From Pararhodospirillum oryzae (GTDB lineage: Bacteria; Pseudomonadota; Alphaproteobacteria; Rhodospirillales; Rhodospirillaceae), in contig NZ_BJZO01000027.1 of assembly GCF_007992075.1 (NCBI RefSeq), positions 1-50,353 of the forward strand: 50,353 nt of DNA, read 5' to 3'. The notes under the pieces are model-generated. The model was given only the letters and a program-made list of their open reading frames with translations, had not been told where the DNA came from and ran no database searches. Below, piece by piece: positions 17,000 to 25,884 of this stretch (position 1 is the first letter of the stretch; each line of letters begins with the position of its first letter). The position numbers and the translations under genes were made by a program.

Positions 17000-17863
17000 A
17001 TGCAGCCGAATTGGGATGATCTGCGCGTTTTCCTCGCCCTCGCCCGCGAGGGGAGTCTGACGGGCGCCGCCCGACGCTTGCGCGCGGGCGTGGCCACCGT
17101 GTCGCGGCGGATCGAACGCTTCGAGGCCGCGCTGGGCGTGCCGCTGTTTTTGCGTCATCAAAGCGGGTACAGCCTGACCGATCAGGGGGCGGCGCTTCTG
17201 CCCCGCGCCGAGGCCGCCGAAGAGGCGCTGGCCGGATTGCGACAGGAAGCGGGGGAGCAGGACCAGATTCGGGGCCATGTCCGTGTCGCGAGTATCGAAA
17301 GCCTGATCGCGCCGGTGCTGGTGCCCGCGCTGGCGCCGTTGATGGCGGCGCATCCCGGCCTTGATGTCGAGATCCTGTTCAGCACGCAGGCGGTGAATTT
17401 GCATCGCCACGACGCCGATCTGGCCTTGCGGATGGTGCCTCCGGACCATGGCCATCTTCGAGTCCGGCACCTGGTGGTGATGGGCTTCGGCCTCTACGGT
17501 CCACCCGATGGAGCGCGGCCGGCCCGCTATGTCTCGTGGCCCGAGCACGTCAGCCTGGGCACCGTTCTGGCGTGGTCACGAGCCTTCGCCGGGCCGGATG
17601 CGCCGCGTTTTGCCGTCAACACGCTTCAAGCGCAGGTGGAGGCCGTGCGCCAGGGGCTTGGTCTTTCCGTTCTGCCCCATTTCCTCGCCCGTTCGGCGGG
17701 CCTGACCCTGGTGGCCGCCCATCTCCCCGATGGCGGGAGGATGGAACGCTCCGTCTTCCTGGTGACCCATGCCGACCTTGCCGGCTCGCGCCGGGTTTTT
17801 GCCGTGGCCGAAGCCATCACCGAGGCCATCCTGGCCCGGCGAACCGAGTTCGGGCCCGCCTGA
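17000..17863 (+). CDS. LysR-family transcriptional regulator
   Basis: A DNA-binding activator or repressor of 287 residues. The winged helix-turn-helix is at about 4-62 (LRVFLALAREGSLTGAARRL to GVPLFLRHQSGYSLTDQGAAL), and a type-2 periplasmic-binding-like co-inducer domain follows (about 90-287). It resembles the LysR subgroup with short effector domains. It is transcribed away from the EamA transporter gene across a 99-base gap, the classic LysR arrangement, so that gene is its likely target. The effector is unknown. Confidence 0.95.
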   Translation: MQPNWDDLRVFLALAREGSLTGAARRLRAGVATVSRRIERFEAALGVPLFLRHQSGYSLTDQGAALLPRAEAAEEALAGLRQEAGEQDQIRGHVRVASIESLIAPVLVPALAPLMAAHPGLDVEILFSTQAVNLHRHDADLALRMVPPDHGHLRVRHLVVMGFGLYGPPDGARPARYVSWPEHVSLGTVLAWSRAFAGPDAPRFAVNTLQAQVEAVRQGLGLSVLPHFLARSAGLTLVAAHLPDGGRMERSVFLVTHADLAGSRRVFAVAEAITEAILARRTEFGPA

Positions 17864-17902
17864 GAAGGGAACGGGAAGGGTTGGAGAGGACGCGGCAAGG
17901 GA

Positions 17903-18676
17903 TCATGGGCCTGGGACTTCCTCCTCCCAGCGGCGCAGGCGGTCAAGCAGGCGCTGGCGGGCGGCGGGGAGGCCGAGGGGGCCGGAAAGGACATCCGGGC
18001 GGGCGAGGAAGTGGCCGGTGAGGTTTAGTGCGGCCACGATGTCGGCGGGGCCGGCGGGGATGCCGGCGGGGGGATCGTTGGTTTCGGGGCGCAGGAAGGC
18101 GGGCAGGGGAAGCAGGCGATCGCGCCAGGGGCCGGCCGCGGCGCGGCTGACGGCGCGGCCGCTGCGGGGCGACACATAGGCGAGATCATCGGGCGTGCCG
18201 GTCAGGGCGCAGGCGCCAAGGTCGAGGCCGAACCCCAGGTCTTCCAGCAGGTCGCGTTCCCAGCGGGCCACGGCCGCCGCCCAGGTCAGGCGGTCGCCGG
18301 GGGCGCCCAGGCTGGCGATCGCGGCGGCGAAGGCGTGGTACAGGGCGTCGTGGGGATCACGTTCGGGAAGGGCGCGCTCGGCCACGGCGCACAGGGAAAC
18401 CAGGGCGGCCAGACGGTCGCGCTCGCCCAGGAGCAGGGGCGTCAGGGGGGAGGTGGCCTCGACCTGAAGGGTGCCCAGGTGGGTTTCCAGCCGCGCCCGC
18501 CAGAGTGCGCGCACTCCGGTGCCGGGCTGCACGGTGCCGCGCAGGGCGCGCCCCTGACCGCCGGGCACCAGGCCGGCATGGCGGCCGTGGGTGGCCGTGA
18601 ACAAGGACAGCAAGACCGCGTGCTCGCCGTGCGGACGGGCCGACAGCACGATCCCGGTGTCCTCCCAGGCGATCAC
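17903..18676 (-). CDS. recO: DNA repair protein RecO
   Basis: RecO acts with RecR/RecF to load RecA on gapped DNA. A GTG start at 18676 gives 257 residues beginning VIAWEDTGIVLSARPHGEH, the conserved RecO N-terminus (oligonucleotide-binding fold), followed by an all-helical domain. A longer open frame upstream is rejected because it runs through a separate small gene. The GTG overlaps the stop of that small gene (GTGA), so translation is probably coupled. It is last in the pdxJ-lepB-rnc-era-recO run. Confidence 0.93.
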   Translation of the reverse strand: MIAWEDTGIVLSARPHGEHAVLLSLFTATHGRHAGLVPGGQGRALRGTVQPGTGVRALWRARLETHLGTLQVEATSPLTPLLLGERDRLAALVSLCAVAERALPERDPHDALYHAFAAAIASLGAPGDRLTWAAAVARWERDLLEDLGFGLDLGACALTGTPDDLAYVSPRSGRAVSRAAAGPWRDRLLPLPAFLRPETNDPPAGIPAGPADIVAALNLTGHFLARPDVLSGPLGLPAARQRLLDRLRRWEEEVPGP

Positions 18677-18849
18677 GGCAGCAGCAGCACCAGCCCCAGC
18701 ACCAGGCACAAGGCGGCGGTGAAGACCAGGGCCGCCATGCCCCAGGCGGGCAGGCGCGCCCGCCAGCGGCTGCCCAGAAGGCCCACCGCGATCAGGGCGA
18801 TCCACAGCAGGAAAATGGCGGTGGGGTCGATGTGCGCGCTGTCATGCAT
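18673..18849 (-). CDS. Small membrane protein, 58 aa
   Basis: A short gene fitted exactly between era and recO. The translation begins MHDSAHIDPTAIFLLWIA and has two hydrophobic helices (about 11-25 and 36-57) separated by a basic loop, SRWRARLP. GGAG stands 7 bases before the ATG, and the TGA overlaps recO's GTG. Coding is supported by the ribosome site, the two-helix pattern with positive inter-helix loop, and coupling to recO. It is not a named family; a small inner-membrane protein is the most that can be said. Confidence 0.7.
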   Translation of the reverse strand: MHDSAHIDPTAIFLLWIALIAVGLLGSRWRARLPAWGMAALVFTAALCLVLGLVLLLP

Positions 18850-18949
18850 GGCGAGGCTCCGACGTTCTGTCGCGAGACAACGGGGCAGGAAAGGGGGCCC
18901 TCGCGCGCTTCAGCGCGTCCACGCCCCCTTCGGCGAAACGGTGGCAGGG

Positions 18950-19870
18950 TTACACGTTGTAGTCCAGCCCCCAGGCGGAATACTGCTCGCGGTCCTCCCA
19001 CAGGCGTTCGTTGACCTTGACGTGCAAGAACAGGTGCACGGGGCGCTCCAGGATCTCCATCAGTTCGGCCCGGGCCGCCTGGCCCAGGGCCTTGATCCGC
19101 GCGCCACCCTGGCCCAGCACGATCGCCCGCTGGGTATCGCGTTCCACCAGGATGGTCTGCTCAATGCGCACGCTGCCGTCGGGGCGCTCCTGCCAGCTTT
19201 CCGTGACCACGGCCGCCGCGTAGGGCAGTTCCTCGTGCAACTGAAGGAACACCTTCTCGCGGGTGATCTCGGCCGCCAGCAGGCGCTGCGGCAGGTCGGA
19301 TAGCTCGTCCTCGGGGAACATCCACGGGCCTTCGGGCACGCAGCCGGCGAGGTGGGTCAGCACGTCGGCGCAGCCGCTCCCCGACAGGGCGCTGATCATG
19401 AACACGCGCTCGAAGGGCATGATCTCGGCGAAGGCGGCGGCGCGTTCCAGCAGCAAGGGGCGCTCGATCGCGTCAACCTTGTTGAGGGCCAGCAAGCACG
19501 GCCGCCCGGTGTCGGGCAGGCGTTCCACAATGGCGCGCGCCGCGTCGTTCAGGCCCTTGCGGGCATCGACCACCAGCAAGATCCGGTCGGCCTCGGCGCC
19601 CCCTTCCCAGGCGGCGGCGACCATGGCGCGGTCAAAGCGCTTGCGGGGCGCGAAGATGCCCGGGGTATCGACCAGCACCACCTGGGCGTTGTCTTGCAAG
19701 GCCACGCCGCGCACGCGGGTGCGGGTGGTCTGGGCCTTGGGGCTGACGATCGTCACCTTGGCCCCGACCAACTGGTTGACCAGGGTGCTCTTGCCGGCGT
19801 TGGGGGGGCCAAGGACGGCAACGAAGCCGCAACGGGTGGGGGCTTCAGTCGGCGCGGGAGGCGTGGTCAC
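18950..19870 (-). CDS. era: GTPase Era
   Basis: Era is a Ras-like GTPase with a KH domain that binds 16S rRNA during small-subunit assembly. A GTG start at 19870 (AAAGG about 8 bases before) gives 306 residues beginning VTTPPAP. G1 GPPNAGKST is at about 21-29, G3 DTPGIF at about 62-67 and G4 NKVD further on. The KH region near the end carries GQGGARIKALGQAARAELM. It overlaps the end of rnc by 26 bases, so the two are probably translated together. A longer frame upstream lies inside rnc and is not used. Confidence 0.96.
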   Translation of the reverse strand: MTTPPAPTEAPTRCGFVAVLGPPNAGKSTLVNQLVGAKVTIVSPKAQTTRTRVRGVALQDNAQVVLVDTPGIFAPRKRFDRAMVAAAWEGGAEADRILLVVDARKGLNDAARAIVERLPDTGRPCLLALNKVDAIERPLLLERAAAFAEIMPFERVFMISALSGSGCADVLTHLAGCVPEGPWMFPEDELSDLPQRLLAAEITREKVFLQLHEELPYAAAVVTESWQERPDGSVRIEQTILVERDTQRAIVLGQGGARIKALGQAARAELMEILERPVHLFLHVKVNERLWEDREQYSAWGLDYNV

Positions 19871-20552
19871 GGGGCAACCTTTCAAGAAAAAGTCGGGCGG
19901 CGGTCTGTGCGGCCAGGCGTTTAGAAGGACCCGTGGCCGATTCCGAGCCATGGGACTGGACCGAAACCCGAACCGTGAAAACGGGCTTGTGGGGCGGTCC
20001 CTCGCGTCCCTCCTCCTCGTAGGCGGGCAGGGGCAGGCCCCGGGCCTGGGCCCATTCCTGCAAGACGGTCTTGGGGTCGCGGGGCGGCGTCGGGTCTTCC
20101 TCGACCAGGGCGGTCCAGTGGGCCAGGATCAGACGTCGCGCGGCTTTAAAGCCGCCGTCGCGGTAGATCGCGCCCACCACGGCTTCGCACACGTCGCACA
20201 GCAAGCTGGGGTTCGAGGGCGCGCCCAGTTCGATTTCGCTGCGCGCGACCCGCATGCGCGGGCCCAGTCCCAGGGTCTGGGCCACGCGGGCAACGGTATC
20301 CTGGCGGACCAGATGCGCATGACGCTGGGCCATGGCGCCTTCGTCCTCGTTGGGGAAGCGGGTGTACAGCAAGTCGGCCACGACAAGGCCGACCACCCGG
20401 TCGCCCAGGAATTCCAGCCGTTCGTAGGAGGGCTGTCCCTCGCGCGAGCGGTGGGTGAGGGCGCGTTCCAGCAGGCTTATGTTGGTGAAGCGGTAGCCCA
20501 GGGTTTCTTCTAGGGCCACCAGATCGGGATTTTTACGGGGGGAAGAGGTCAC
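19845..20552 (-). CDS. rnc: Ribonuclease III
   Basis: Double-strand-specific endoribonuclease for rRNA and mRNA processing, 235 residues. The catalytic signature YERLEFLGDRVVG is at about 43-55, a second acidic site lies in CDVCEAVVGAIYRDGG, and a double-stranded-RNA-binding domain occupies about 160-229. It starts with GTG immediately after the TAA of lepB, with no spacer, and its 3' end overlaps era. The order lepB-rnc-era-recO is conserved in alphaproteobacteria. Confidence 0.97.
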   Translation of the reverse strand: MTSSPRKNPDLVALEETLGYRFTNISLLERALTHRSREGQPSYERLEFLGDRVVGLVVADLLYTRFPNEDEGAMAQRHAHLVRQDTVARVAQTLGLGPRMRVARSEIELGAPSNPSLLCDVCEAVVGAIYRDGGFKAARRLILAHWTALVEEDPTPPRDPKTVLQEWAQARGLPLPAYEEEGREGPPHKPVFTVRVSVQSHGSESATGPSKRLAAQTAARLFLERLPRDHASRAD

Positions 20553-21293
20553 TTAGTGAATCGCCGTGAAGAAACGGTCCCAGCGGATGGCCTGCGGCCA
20601 TTTCCAGGGCTCCCACAGGGCCGCGGAACCGTCATGGGAGAAGAACAGGAACTCGGCGCGTCCCACCAGGTTTTCGGCCGGCACGAAGCCCACCGAAACC
20701 CGGCTGTCCTGGCTGCTGTCCCGATTGTCGCCCATCATGAAATAGTGACCCTCGGGCACCAGGAACACGCGGGTGTTGTCCAGGAAATAGGTGTCGCCGT
20801 GAATCTCAAGAATGGGGTGCGACACGCCATTGGGCAAGGTTTCCCGGTACCGGGTTTCGCGCAGCACGCTGCCCGAGGCCGGATCGCGCAGCACGTAATC
20901 CTCGATGCGCTCGCGCTGAACGGGTTCGCCGTTGATGTGCAAGATCCCGTCGATCATCTGAACGCGATCGCCGGGCAGGCCGACAATGCGCTTGATGAAA
21001 TCGACGCTGGTATCCTGGGGCTCCTTGAACACCACCACGTCGCCCCGCTGGGGCGCGGTCCCCATGACCCGGCCCTCGAAGGGCATCAGCCCAAAGGGGA
21101 ACGAGAAGCGGGAATAGCCATACGAGAATTTCGACACGAACAAATAATCGCCCACAAGGAGGGTGGGGATCATCGATCCGGAAGGAATGCGAAACGGCTC
21201 ATAGGCAAAAGTGCGAATCAAGATGGCAATCAGAAAGGCATAGGCGACCGTGCGAATGGTCTCTCCCAGGCCGCCCCCTTTTTTTTTGGTCAT
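20553..21293 (-). CDS. lepB: Signal peptidase I
   Basis: Inner-membrane protease that removes signal peptides from exported proteins. The ATG at 21293 (MTKKKGGGLGETIRT) gives 246 residues; an upstream in-frame ATG adds an unlikely extension. A membrane anchor (about 15-30) is followed by Box B RIPSGSMIPTLLVGDY with catalytic Ser40. The general base Lys101 lies in DFIKRIVGLPGD, and Box E GDNRDSSQDSR is present. A single N-terminal anchor is typical of this class. It follows pdxJ at a 161-base gap that holds a hairpin and no acpS. Confidence 0.97.
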   Translation of the reverse strand: MTKKKGGGLGETIRTVAYAFLIAILIRTFAYEPFRIPSGSMIPTLLVGDYLFVSKFSYGYSRFSFPFGLMPFEGRVMGTAPQRGDVVVFKEPQDTSVDFIKRIVGLPGDRVQMIDGILHINGEPVQRERIEDYVLRDPASGSVLRETRYRETLPNGVSHPILEIHGDTYFLDNTRVFLVPEGHYFMMGDNRDSSQDSRVSVGFVPAENLVGRAEFLFFSHDGSAALWEPWKWPQAIRWDRFFTAIH

Positions 21294-21386
21294 GAACGGG
21301 CTCTCGTCAACGCTGAAACGAAGGAAGATGCGTGGGGGCCCGGGCTTCAAGAACCCGCGCTAGTCCGCCGATCAAGCCCCGCCCCG

Positions 21387-21410
21387 CGCGCCTTGTCAAG
21401 GCAAGGCGCG
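21387..21410. terminator. Hairpin between pdxJ and lepB
   Basis: A perfect 9-pair GC-rich stem (21387-21395 with 21402-21410) with a 6-base loop lies 45 bases after the pdxJ stop. There is no T-run, so it may attenuate or stabilise rather than terminate. Confidence 0.4.
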
Positions 21411-21454
21411 GAAAGGAAGGGGCGTGACCGGGAAAGAGGCCGGGAACGAGGCAA

Positions 21455-22204
21455 TCAGCAAGGCGCGGTGGCGCGGGCCTGCGCCATGAGGGCACGCATG
21501 TGTCCCACCGCCTGGGCCAGCCCCCCGAACAGGGCCTCGCCAATCAGGAAGTGCCCGATGTTCAGTTCCACGATGGGGGCGAGAGCCGCCACGGGGGCGA
21601 CGGTGTCGTAGGCGAGGCCGTGGCCGGCGTGGCATTCCAGCCCCAGGGCCTGGGCGTGGAAGGCCGCCGTGGACAGGCGGGTGAACTCGGCCTCGCGCGC
21701 CGGGCCGGGCACGGCATCGCAATAGGCCCCCGTGTGCAGCTCCACCACCGGCGCCCCCAGGGCGTGGGCCGCGTCCAGCGCGCGCACGTCGGGTTCGATG
21801 AACAACGAAACCCGGATTCCGGCCTCGCCCAGGGCCTGGATCACCGGACGCAGGGACTCCTGGGCGGCGCCTTGAACGTTCAGGCCGCCCTCGGTCGTGC
21901 GCTCCTCGCGTTTTTCCGGAACCAGGCACACGGCGTGCGGTCTGATCTTCAGGGCAATGCCCACCATTTCGGGGGTGGCCGCCATTTCCATGTTCAAGGG
22001 CAGCGGCACGTCGTGGCGCAGGCGCTCGATGTCGCGATCCACGATGTGGCGGCGGTCTTCGCGCAGGTGGGCGGTGATGCCGTCGGCGCCGGCCTCGGCG
22101 GCCAGCAGGGCCGCGGCCACCGGATCGGGATGCTGGCCTCCGCGGGCGTTGCGCACCGTGGCGACGTGATCAATGTTGACGCCAAGCCGAAGCTGTCGGG
22201 TCAT
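21455..22204 (-). CDS. pdxJ: Pyridoxine 5'-phosphate synthase
   Basis: Last ring-closing step of DXP-dependent vitamin B6 synthesis: 3-amino-1-hydroxyacetone phosphate plus deoxyxylulose phosphate gives pyridoxine phosphate. A TIM barrel of 249 residues. The N-terminal [17 protein letters not shown], the REDRRHI loop, [19 protein letters not shown] and ELHTGAYCD are all family signatures. It is on the same strand as lepB, rnc, era and recO, in the usual alphaproteobacterial order but without acpS in between. Confidence 0.97.
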   Translation of the reverse strand: MTRQLRLGVNIDHVATVRNARGGQHPDPVAAALLAAEAGADGITAHLREDRRHIVDRDIERLRHDVPLPLNMEMAATPEMVGIALKIRPHAVCLVPEKREERTTEGGLNVQGAAQESLRPVIQALGEAGIRVSLFIEPDVRALDAAHALGAPVVELHTGAYCDAVPGPAREAEFTRLSTAAFHAQALGLECHAGHGLAYDTVAPVAALAPIVELNIGHFLIGEALFGGLAQAVGHMRALMAQARATAPC

Positions 22205-22283
22205 GGAGGGAATCCTTGCAAGAAGCGAATGCGTCGGAAAGGCGGAGCCCGACCGTCCCCATCTCGGTGGACGGCCGGTTCGC

Positions 22284-22324
22284 CAAGGCGCCCCCGCCCG
22301 CTTTTCCAGCGAACGGGGGCCTTG
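22284..22324. terminator. Hairpin after the rsh-DUF2062 unit
   Basis: Arms 22284-22296 and about 22313-22324 pair with a two-base bulge, a strong GC stem with a T-poor flank. It lies between the stop of the DUF2062 gene and the start of pdxJ, which read in the same direction. Confidence 0.4.
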
Positions 22325-22406
22325 ATCGTAAGGGGAAGTGAGGGCCGAAAAAGGGCGTGGATCTTCCCGATCCGCCCTTCGTGATCGAGGGACGCCGGCG
22401 CCCGGT

Positions 22407-23006
22407 TCAGGGCGTCATCGGATCCGACAGAGGGGGCAGCAGGGGGGGGGCGCGCCGGCGGCCGCGCCGGGAAGCCTGCGCCGCCGCCACCAGGCGCCGG
22501 GCGGGGAAATAGGCGATCAGGCCGGCCACAAGCCCCAGGGGCACTGAGCCAATCACCATCGGCACCAGCACCGGCAGCACGTCCTTGGCCAGCATGGCAC
22601 CGTCAAGGGTGGAAACGGCGGTGCTCAGATCGGCGAACAGGTGGTGGAAATCGGCCGGCGGCGCGCCCAGGCTGTTTCCGGTGATCCAGGTTCCGACCTC
22701 GAACGAGGCCAGCCACAAGAAGGGAAAGGTCCACGGATTGCCGACCAGGGTCCCCAGTGCCGAGGCGATCAGGTTGCCGCGCAAAATCAGGGCCATCAGG
22801 GCCGCCAGCAGGAAATGCAGCCCCAGCAGGGGCGAGAACGCGCCCGCCACCCCGCAGGCAAAGCCGACCGCGATGGAGCGCGGCGTGCCGGGCAGGCGGG
22901 CGATGCGGTGCCCCAGATAGCGCGAGGCCCGGCGCCAGCCCATGCTCGGCAGGAAGGTTTCGCGGATTCGTTGCATCCGGGTCAGTTTGTTTCGTCTTTG
23001 AAACAT
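22407..23006 (-). CDS. DUF2062 domain membrane protein
   Basis: A protein of 199 residues from ATG 23006 ([11 protein letters not shown]). A basic N-terminus leads into a hydrophobic core. The pattern [19 protein letters not shown], then [20 protein letters not shown], is characteristic of DUF2062, and two further helices lie near the C-terminus, which ends in a basic tail. The function of the family is unknown. It begins 4 bases after the rsh stop and is probably co-transcribed with it. The order rsh-DUF2062-pdxJ occurs in related genomes. Confidence 0.92.
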   Translation of the reverse strand: MFQRRNKLTRMQRIRETFLPSMGWRRASRYLGHRIARLPGTPRSIAVGFACGVAGAFSPLLGLHFLLAALMALILRGNLIASALGTLVGNPWTFPFLWLASFEVGTWITGNSLGAPPADFHHLFADLSTAVSTLDGAMLAKDVLPVLVPMVIGSVPLGLVAGLIAYFPARRLVAAAQASRRGRRRAPPLLPPLSDPMTP

Positions 23007-23010
23007 CGCT

Positions 23011-25149
23011 TTAGTGCCTCGCCCGTTCAACGAAGTTAATGGAAGGCGTCGCGCGTAGCGCGGCGATGATGTTGGTAAGGTGGCGCAGGTCCTGCACTTC
23101 CACATCCACGATCACGTCGCAGAAATCCTGCTGGCGGCTGGTGGTCTTCAGGTTGGTGACGTTGCCCTTGTTCTTGGCGATGACCGTGGTCATCGTGGCA
23201 ACACTGCCCGGCTCATTGGTCATGACCACGGTCATGCGCCCGATATGGAGCTGACCGTTGTCCTCGTTTTCCCAGGCCAGATCCAGCCAGCGCTCGGGCT
23301 CGTCGTTGAACTGTTCCAGCTGCTCGCAGTCAATGGTGTGGATGGTGATGCCCTTGCCGGTGGTCACGATGCCCACGATACGATCGCCGGGCAGGGGGTG
23401 GCAGCAGCGGGCGAAATGGGTGGCCATGCCGGGAATCATGCCCCGGATGCTCACGCGTTCGCCGTTCTCGGCGCGCTTGCGCGGCCGGTTGGGGGCCACG
23501 ACTCCGGCCAGGCGCGGCAGGACCTTGAGCCCCGGGTAAACGGTCTGCAGCACCTCGCGGGCCGGGATCACGCCCTCGCCGACGGCGGCGATCAGGTCCT
23601 CGACCGCCGGCTGGCGCAAGATCTTCAAAACGCCTTCCAGCGCCTTGTCCGACAAGGTGTAGCCTTCGGTCCGGAAGGTGCGTTCCAGCAGCTGGCGCCC
23701 GAGTGCCAGGTATTCATCGCGCCGGCGCAAGCGCACGTACTTGCGGATGCGCGCGCGGGCCTTGCCGGTAACGGCGAAGCGTTCCCACTCCGGGCTGGGG
23801 GTCTGGGCCTTGCTGGTGGCGATTTCCACCTGATCGCCGTTGCGCAGCACCTGGCGAAGCGGAACCAGGCGGCCGTTGACCTTGGCCGACACGCAGCGGT
23901 CGCCGATTTCGGTGTGGACGGCATAGGCGAAGTCCACCGGCGTGGCGCCGCTGGGCAGCGAGATCAATTCCCCCTTGGGGGTGAAGCAGAACACCTGATC
24001 CGAGAACATCTCCAGCTTGGTGTGTTCCAGGAACTCCTCGGGGCTGGCGGCGTGTTCCAGGATTTCCAGCAGTTCCCGGATCCAGCGGTATTGCCGCCCG
24101 TCCATGACCGGGCTGCCCTGCTTGTAGGACCAGTGCGCGGCCACGCCCAGTTCGGCCACCTCGTGCATCTCGCGGGTGCGGATCTGCACCTCGATGCGCA
24201 GCCGCTCGGGCCCGATCACCGCCGTGTGGATCGACTGGTAGCCGTTGCGCTTGGGGGTGGAGATGTAATCCTTGAAGCGGTCGGGGATCATGGGGTAGCT
24301 GGCGTGGATGACGCCAAGCGCCCGATAGCATTCCTCAAGATCTTCCACGAGGACGCGAAACGCAAGGATGTCGGTCAGCTGCTCCATGCTGATATTCTTG
24401 CGCCCCATCTTGACCCAGATGGAATAGGGCGTTTTTTCCCGACCGGTGACGTCCGCCTCAAGCCCGTTTTCCTTCAAGACATCGTGCAACTGCGCGATGA
24501 CCTTGGGGACCACGGTTTCATCTTGCTTGCGCAGGAAGGCCAGGCGGGTTTCGATCGCCGCCTTGGCATCGGGATGGAGTTCCTGGAACGCCAGATCCTC
24601 CAGCTCGGCCTTGATCGCCGCCATGCCGATGCGCTCGGCCAGGGGCGCGTAGATCTCGATGGTTTCCGAGGCAATGCGGTGACGCTTCTCCGGGTTGCGG
24701 ATGAAGTGCAGCGTGCGCATGTTGTGCAGGCGGTCGGCGAGCTTGACCATCAAGACGCGGATGTCCTGGCTCATGGCCAGGAGGAGCTTGCGGAAATTCT
24801 CCGCCTGCTTGGCGTGGTCCGAGGTGATTTGCAGCCGGTTCAGCTTGGTGACGCCATCGACCAGGCGCGCCACCTCGGGCCCGAACAAGGTCCGGATATC
24901 ATCAAGGGTTGCCGCCGTGTCCTCGACCGTGTCGTGGAGCAAGGCGGTGATGATCGAGGAGGTATCCAGCTTGTACTGGGTCAGGATGCCCGCCACGTCG
25001 AGCGGGTGCGAAAAATAGGGGTCGCCCGATGCGCGCATCTGCGACCCGTGCATTTTCATGGCGTACACATACGCCCGGTTCAGCGCGTCCTCGTCCGCGT
25101 TGGGATCGTAGGCCTTGACCCGCTCCACCAGTTCGAACTGGCGCATCAT
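23011..25149 (-). CDS. Bifunctional (p)ppGpp synthetase/hydrolase (RSH)
   Basis: Makes and degrades the stringent-response alarmone (p)ppGpp. The protein has 712 residues. The HD hydrolase domain has His48 and the pair His72-Asp73 in ALLHDTVEDT. The synthetase domain carries RFKDYISTPKRNGYQSIHT; the RFKD form is that of bifunctional SpoT/Rel enzymes rather than the acidic form of RelA. TGS (about 390-450, FTPKGELISLPSGATPVDFAY) and C-terminal ACT (about 640-710) domains are complete. It starts about 32 bases after rpoZ. Most alphaproteobacteria have one such long RSH protein, so this is probably the only one. Confidence 0.97.
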   Translation of the reverse strand: MMRQFELVERVKAYDPNADEDALNRAYVYAMKMHGSQMRASGDPYFSHPLDVAGILTQYKLDTSSIITALLHDTVEDTAATLDDIRTLFGPEVARLVDGVTKLNRLQITSDHAKQAENFRKLLLAMSQDIRVLMVKLADRLHNMRTLHFIRNPEKRHRIASETIEIYAPLAERIGMAAIKAELEDLAFQELHPDAKAAIETRLAFLRKQDETVVPKVIAQLHDVLKENGLEADVTGREKTPYSIWVKMGRKNISMEQLTDILAFRVLVEDLEECYRALGVIHASYPMIPDRFKDYISTPKRNGYQSIHTAVIGPERLRIEVQIRTREMHEVAELGVAAHWSYKQGSPVMDGRQYRWIRELLEILEHAASPEEFLEHTKLEMFSDQVFCFTPKGELISLPSGATPVDFAYAVHTEIGDRCVSAKVNGRLVPLRQVLRNGDQVEIATSKAQTPSPEWERFAVTGKARARIRKYVRLRRRDEYLALGRQLLERTFRTEGYTLSDKALEGVLKILRQPAVEDLIAAVGEGVIPAREVLQTVYPGLKVLPRLAGVVAPNRPRKRAENGERVSIRGMIPGMATHFARCCHPLPGDRIVGIVTTGKGITIHTIDCEQLEQFNDEPERWLDLAWENEDNGQLHIGRMTVVMTNEPGSVATMTTVIAKNKGNVTNLKTTSRQQDFCDVIVDVEVQDLRHLTNIIAALRATPSINFVERARH

Positions 25150-25181
25150 GGTCGGGCCCTCCTTTCTCCTCCGTGCGGCCG

Positions 25182-25604
25182 TCAGTCCTCGTCCCCTTCG
25201 GGACCGTCCTCCAGGCCCAGGGCATCAAGACCGGCCTCCAGATCGTCGTCGGAGGCTTCCTGAATGCTCAGGCCGTCGGCCAGCAGTTCCTCGGAGAGAT
25301 CGGCGGAGCCATTATCGCGGGCGAATTCGCGCTCCATGCTCAGGGCGTCGAATTCGTCGTCCTCGGGCTCGTCGATTTCTACGTGCTTTTGCAGGCTCTG
25401 GATCAGGTTTTCCTTCAGCAGCGAAAGATCGACGTTTTCGCTGGCGACCTCGCGCAAGGCAACGACCGGATTTTTGTCGTTGTCGCGATCAAGGGTCAGG
25501 GGGGCACCGGCCGAAATCTGGCGGCCGCGCTGGGCGGCGATGAGAACCAGCTCGAAGCGGTTGGGGATCTTAAGGATGCAATCCTCGACGGTAACGCGGG
25601 CCAT
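25182..25604 (-). CDS. rpoZ: RNA polymerase omega subunit
   Basis: The small RNA polymerase subunit that helps fold beta-prime and contributes to ppGpp binding. It begins [20 protein letters not shown], with the conserved [13 protein letters not shown]. The 140-residue length exceeds E. coli's 91 because of an acidic C-terminal tail ([13 protein letters not shown] and later DDDLEAG), which is common in alphaproteobacteria. It sits directly upstream of rsh, a functional pairing since omega takes part in the ppGpp response. Confidence 0.96.
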   Translation of the reverse strand: MARVTVEDCILKIPNRFELVLIAAQRGRQISAGAPLTLDRDNDKNPVVALREVASENVDLSLLKENLIQSLQKHVEIDEPEDDEFDALSMEREFARDNGSADLSEELLADGLSIQEASDDDLEAGLDALGLEDGPEGDED

Positions 25605-25884
25605 TCACCCCTCCGATCAAACTTCAAGTATGAACCAACGTAACGGGCGCGTCATGGCCCGATTGTCGTGCCGTACACCCTTGCGGTCCGCAACCATGGC
25701 AGGACCCTTCCGCCGTGTCGCGGTCAAAAGGATGGCTTGATGACGCAGCCGACGGTGCCCGGGACGACGGGGGCGTGGTGGCGGGTCTTCAACGAGAGAC
25801 AGCCTCCTCCCCCGGTCACCACGAGGCCACCGGTAAACCGCATTTCATAGAGGGATCGCGCGGCGTTGGCAACAAATTCCATGC

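Noticed and set aside
21396-21929. Possible acpS in the 177-codon frame overlapping the end of pdxJ
   Set aside because: The translation has no AcpS motif and is Gly/Arg/Pro-rich; it is antisense-like noise in another frame of pdxJ.
23080-25263. 727-codon open frame opposite rsh
   Set aside because: Shadow of a conserved RSH gene; the translation is compositionally biased without motifs.
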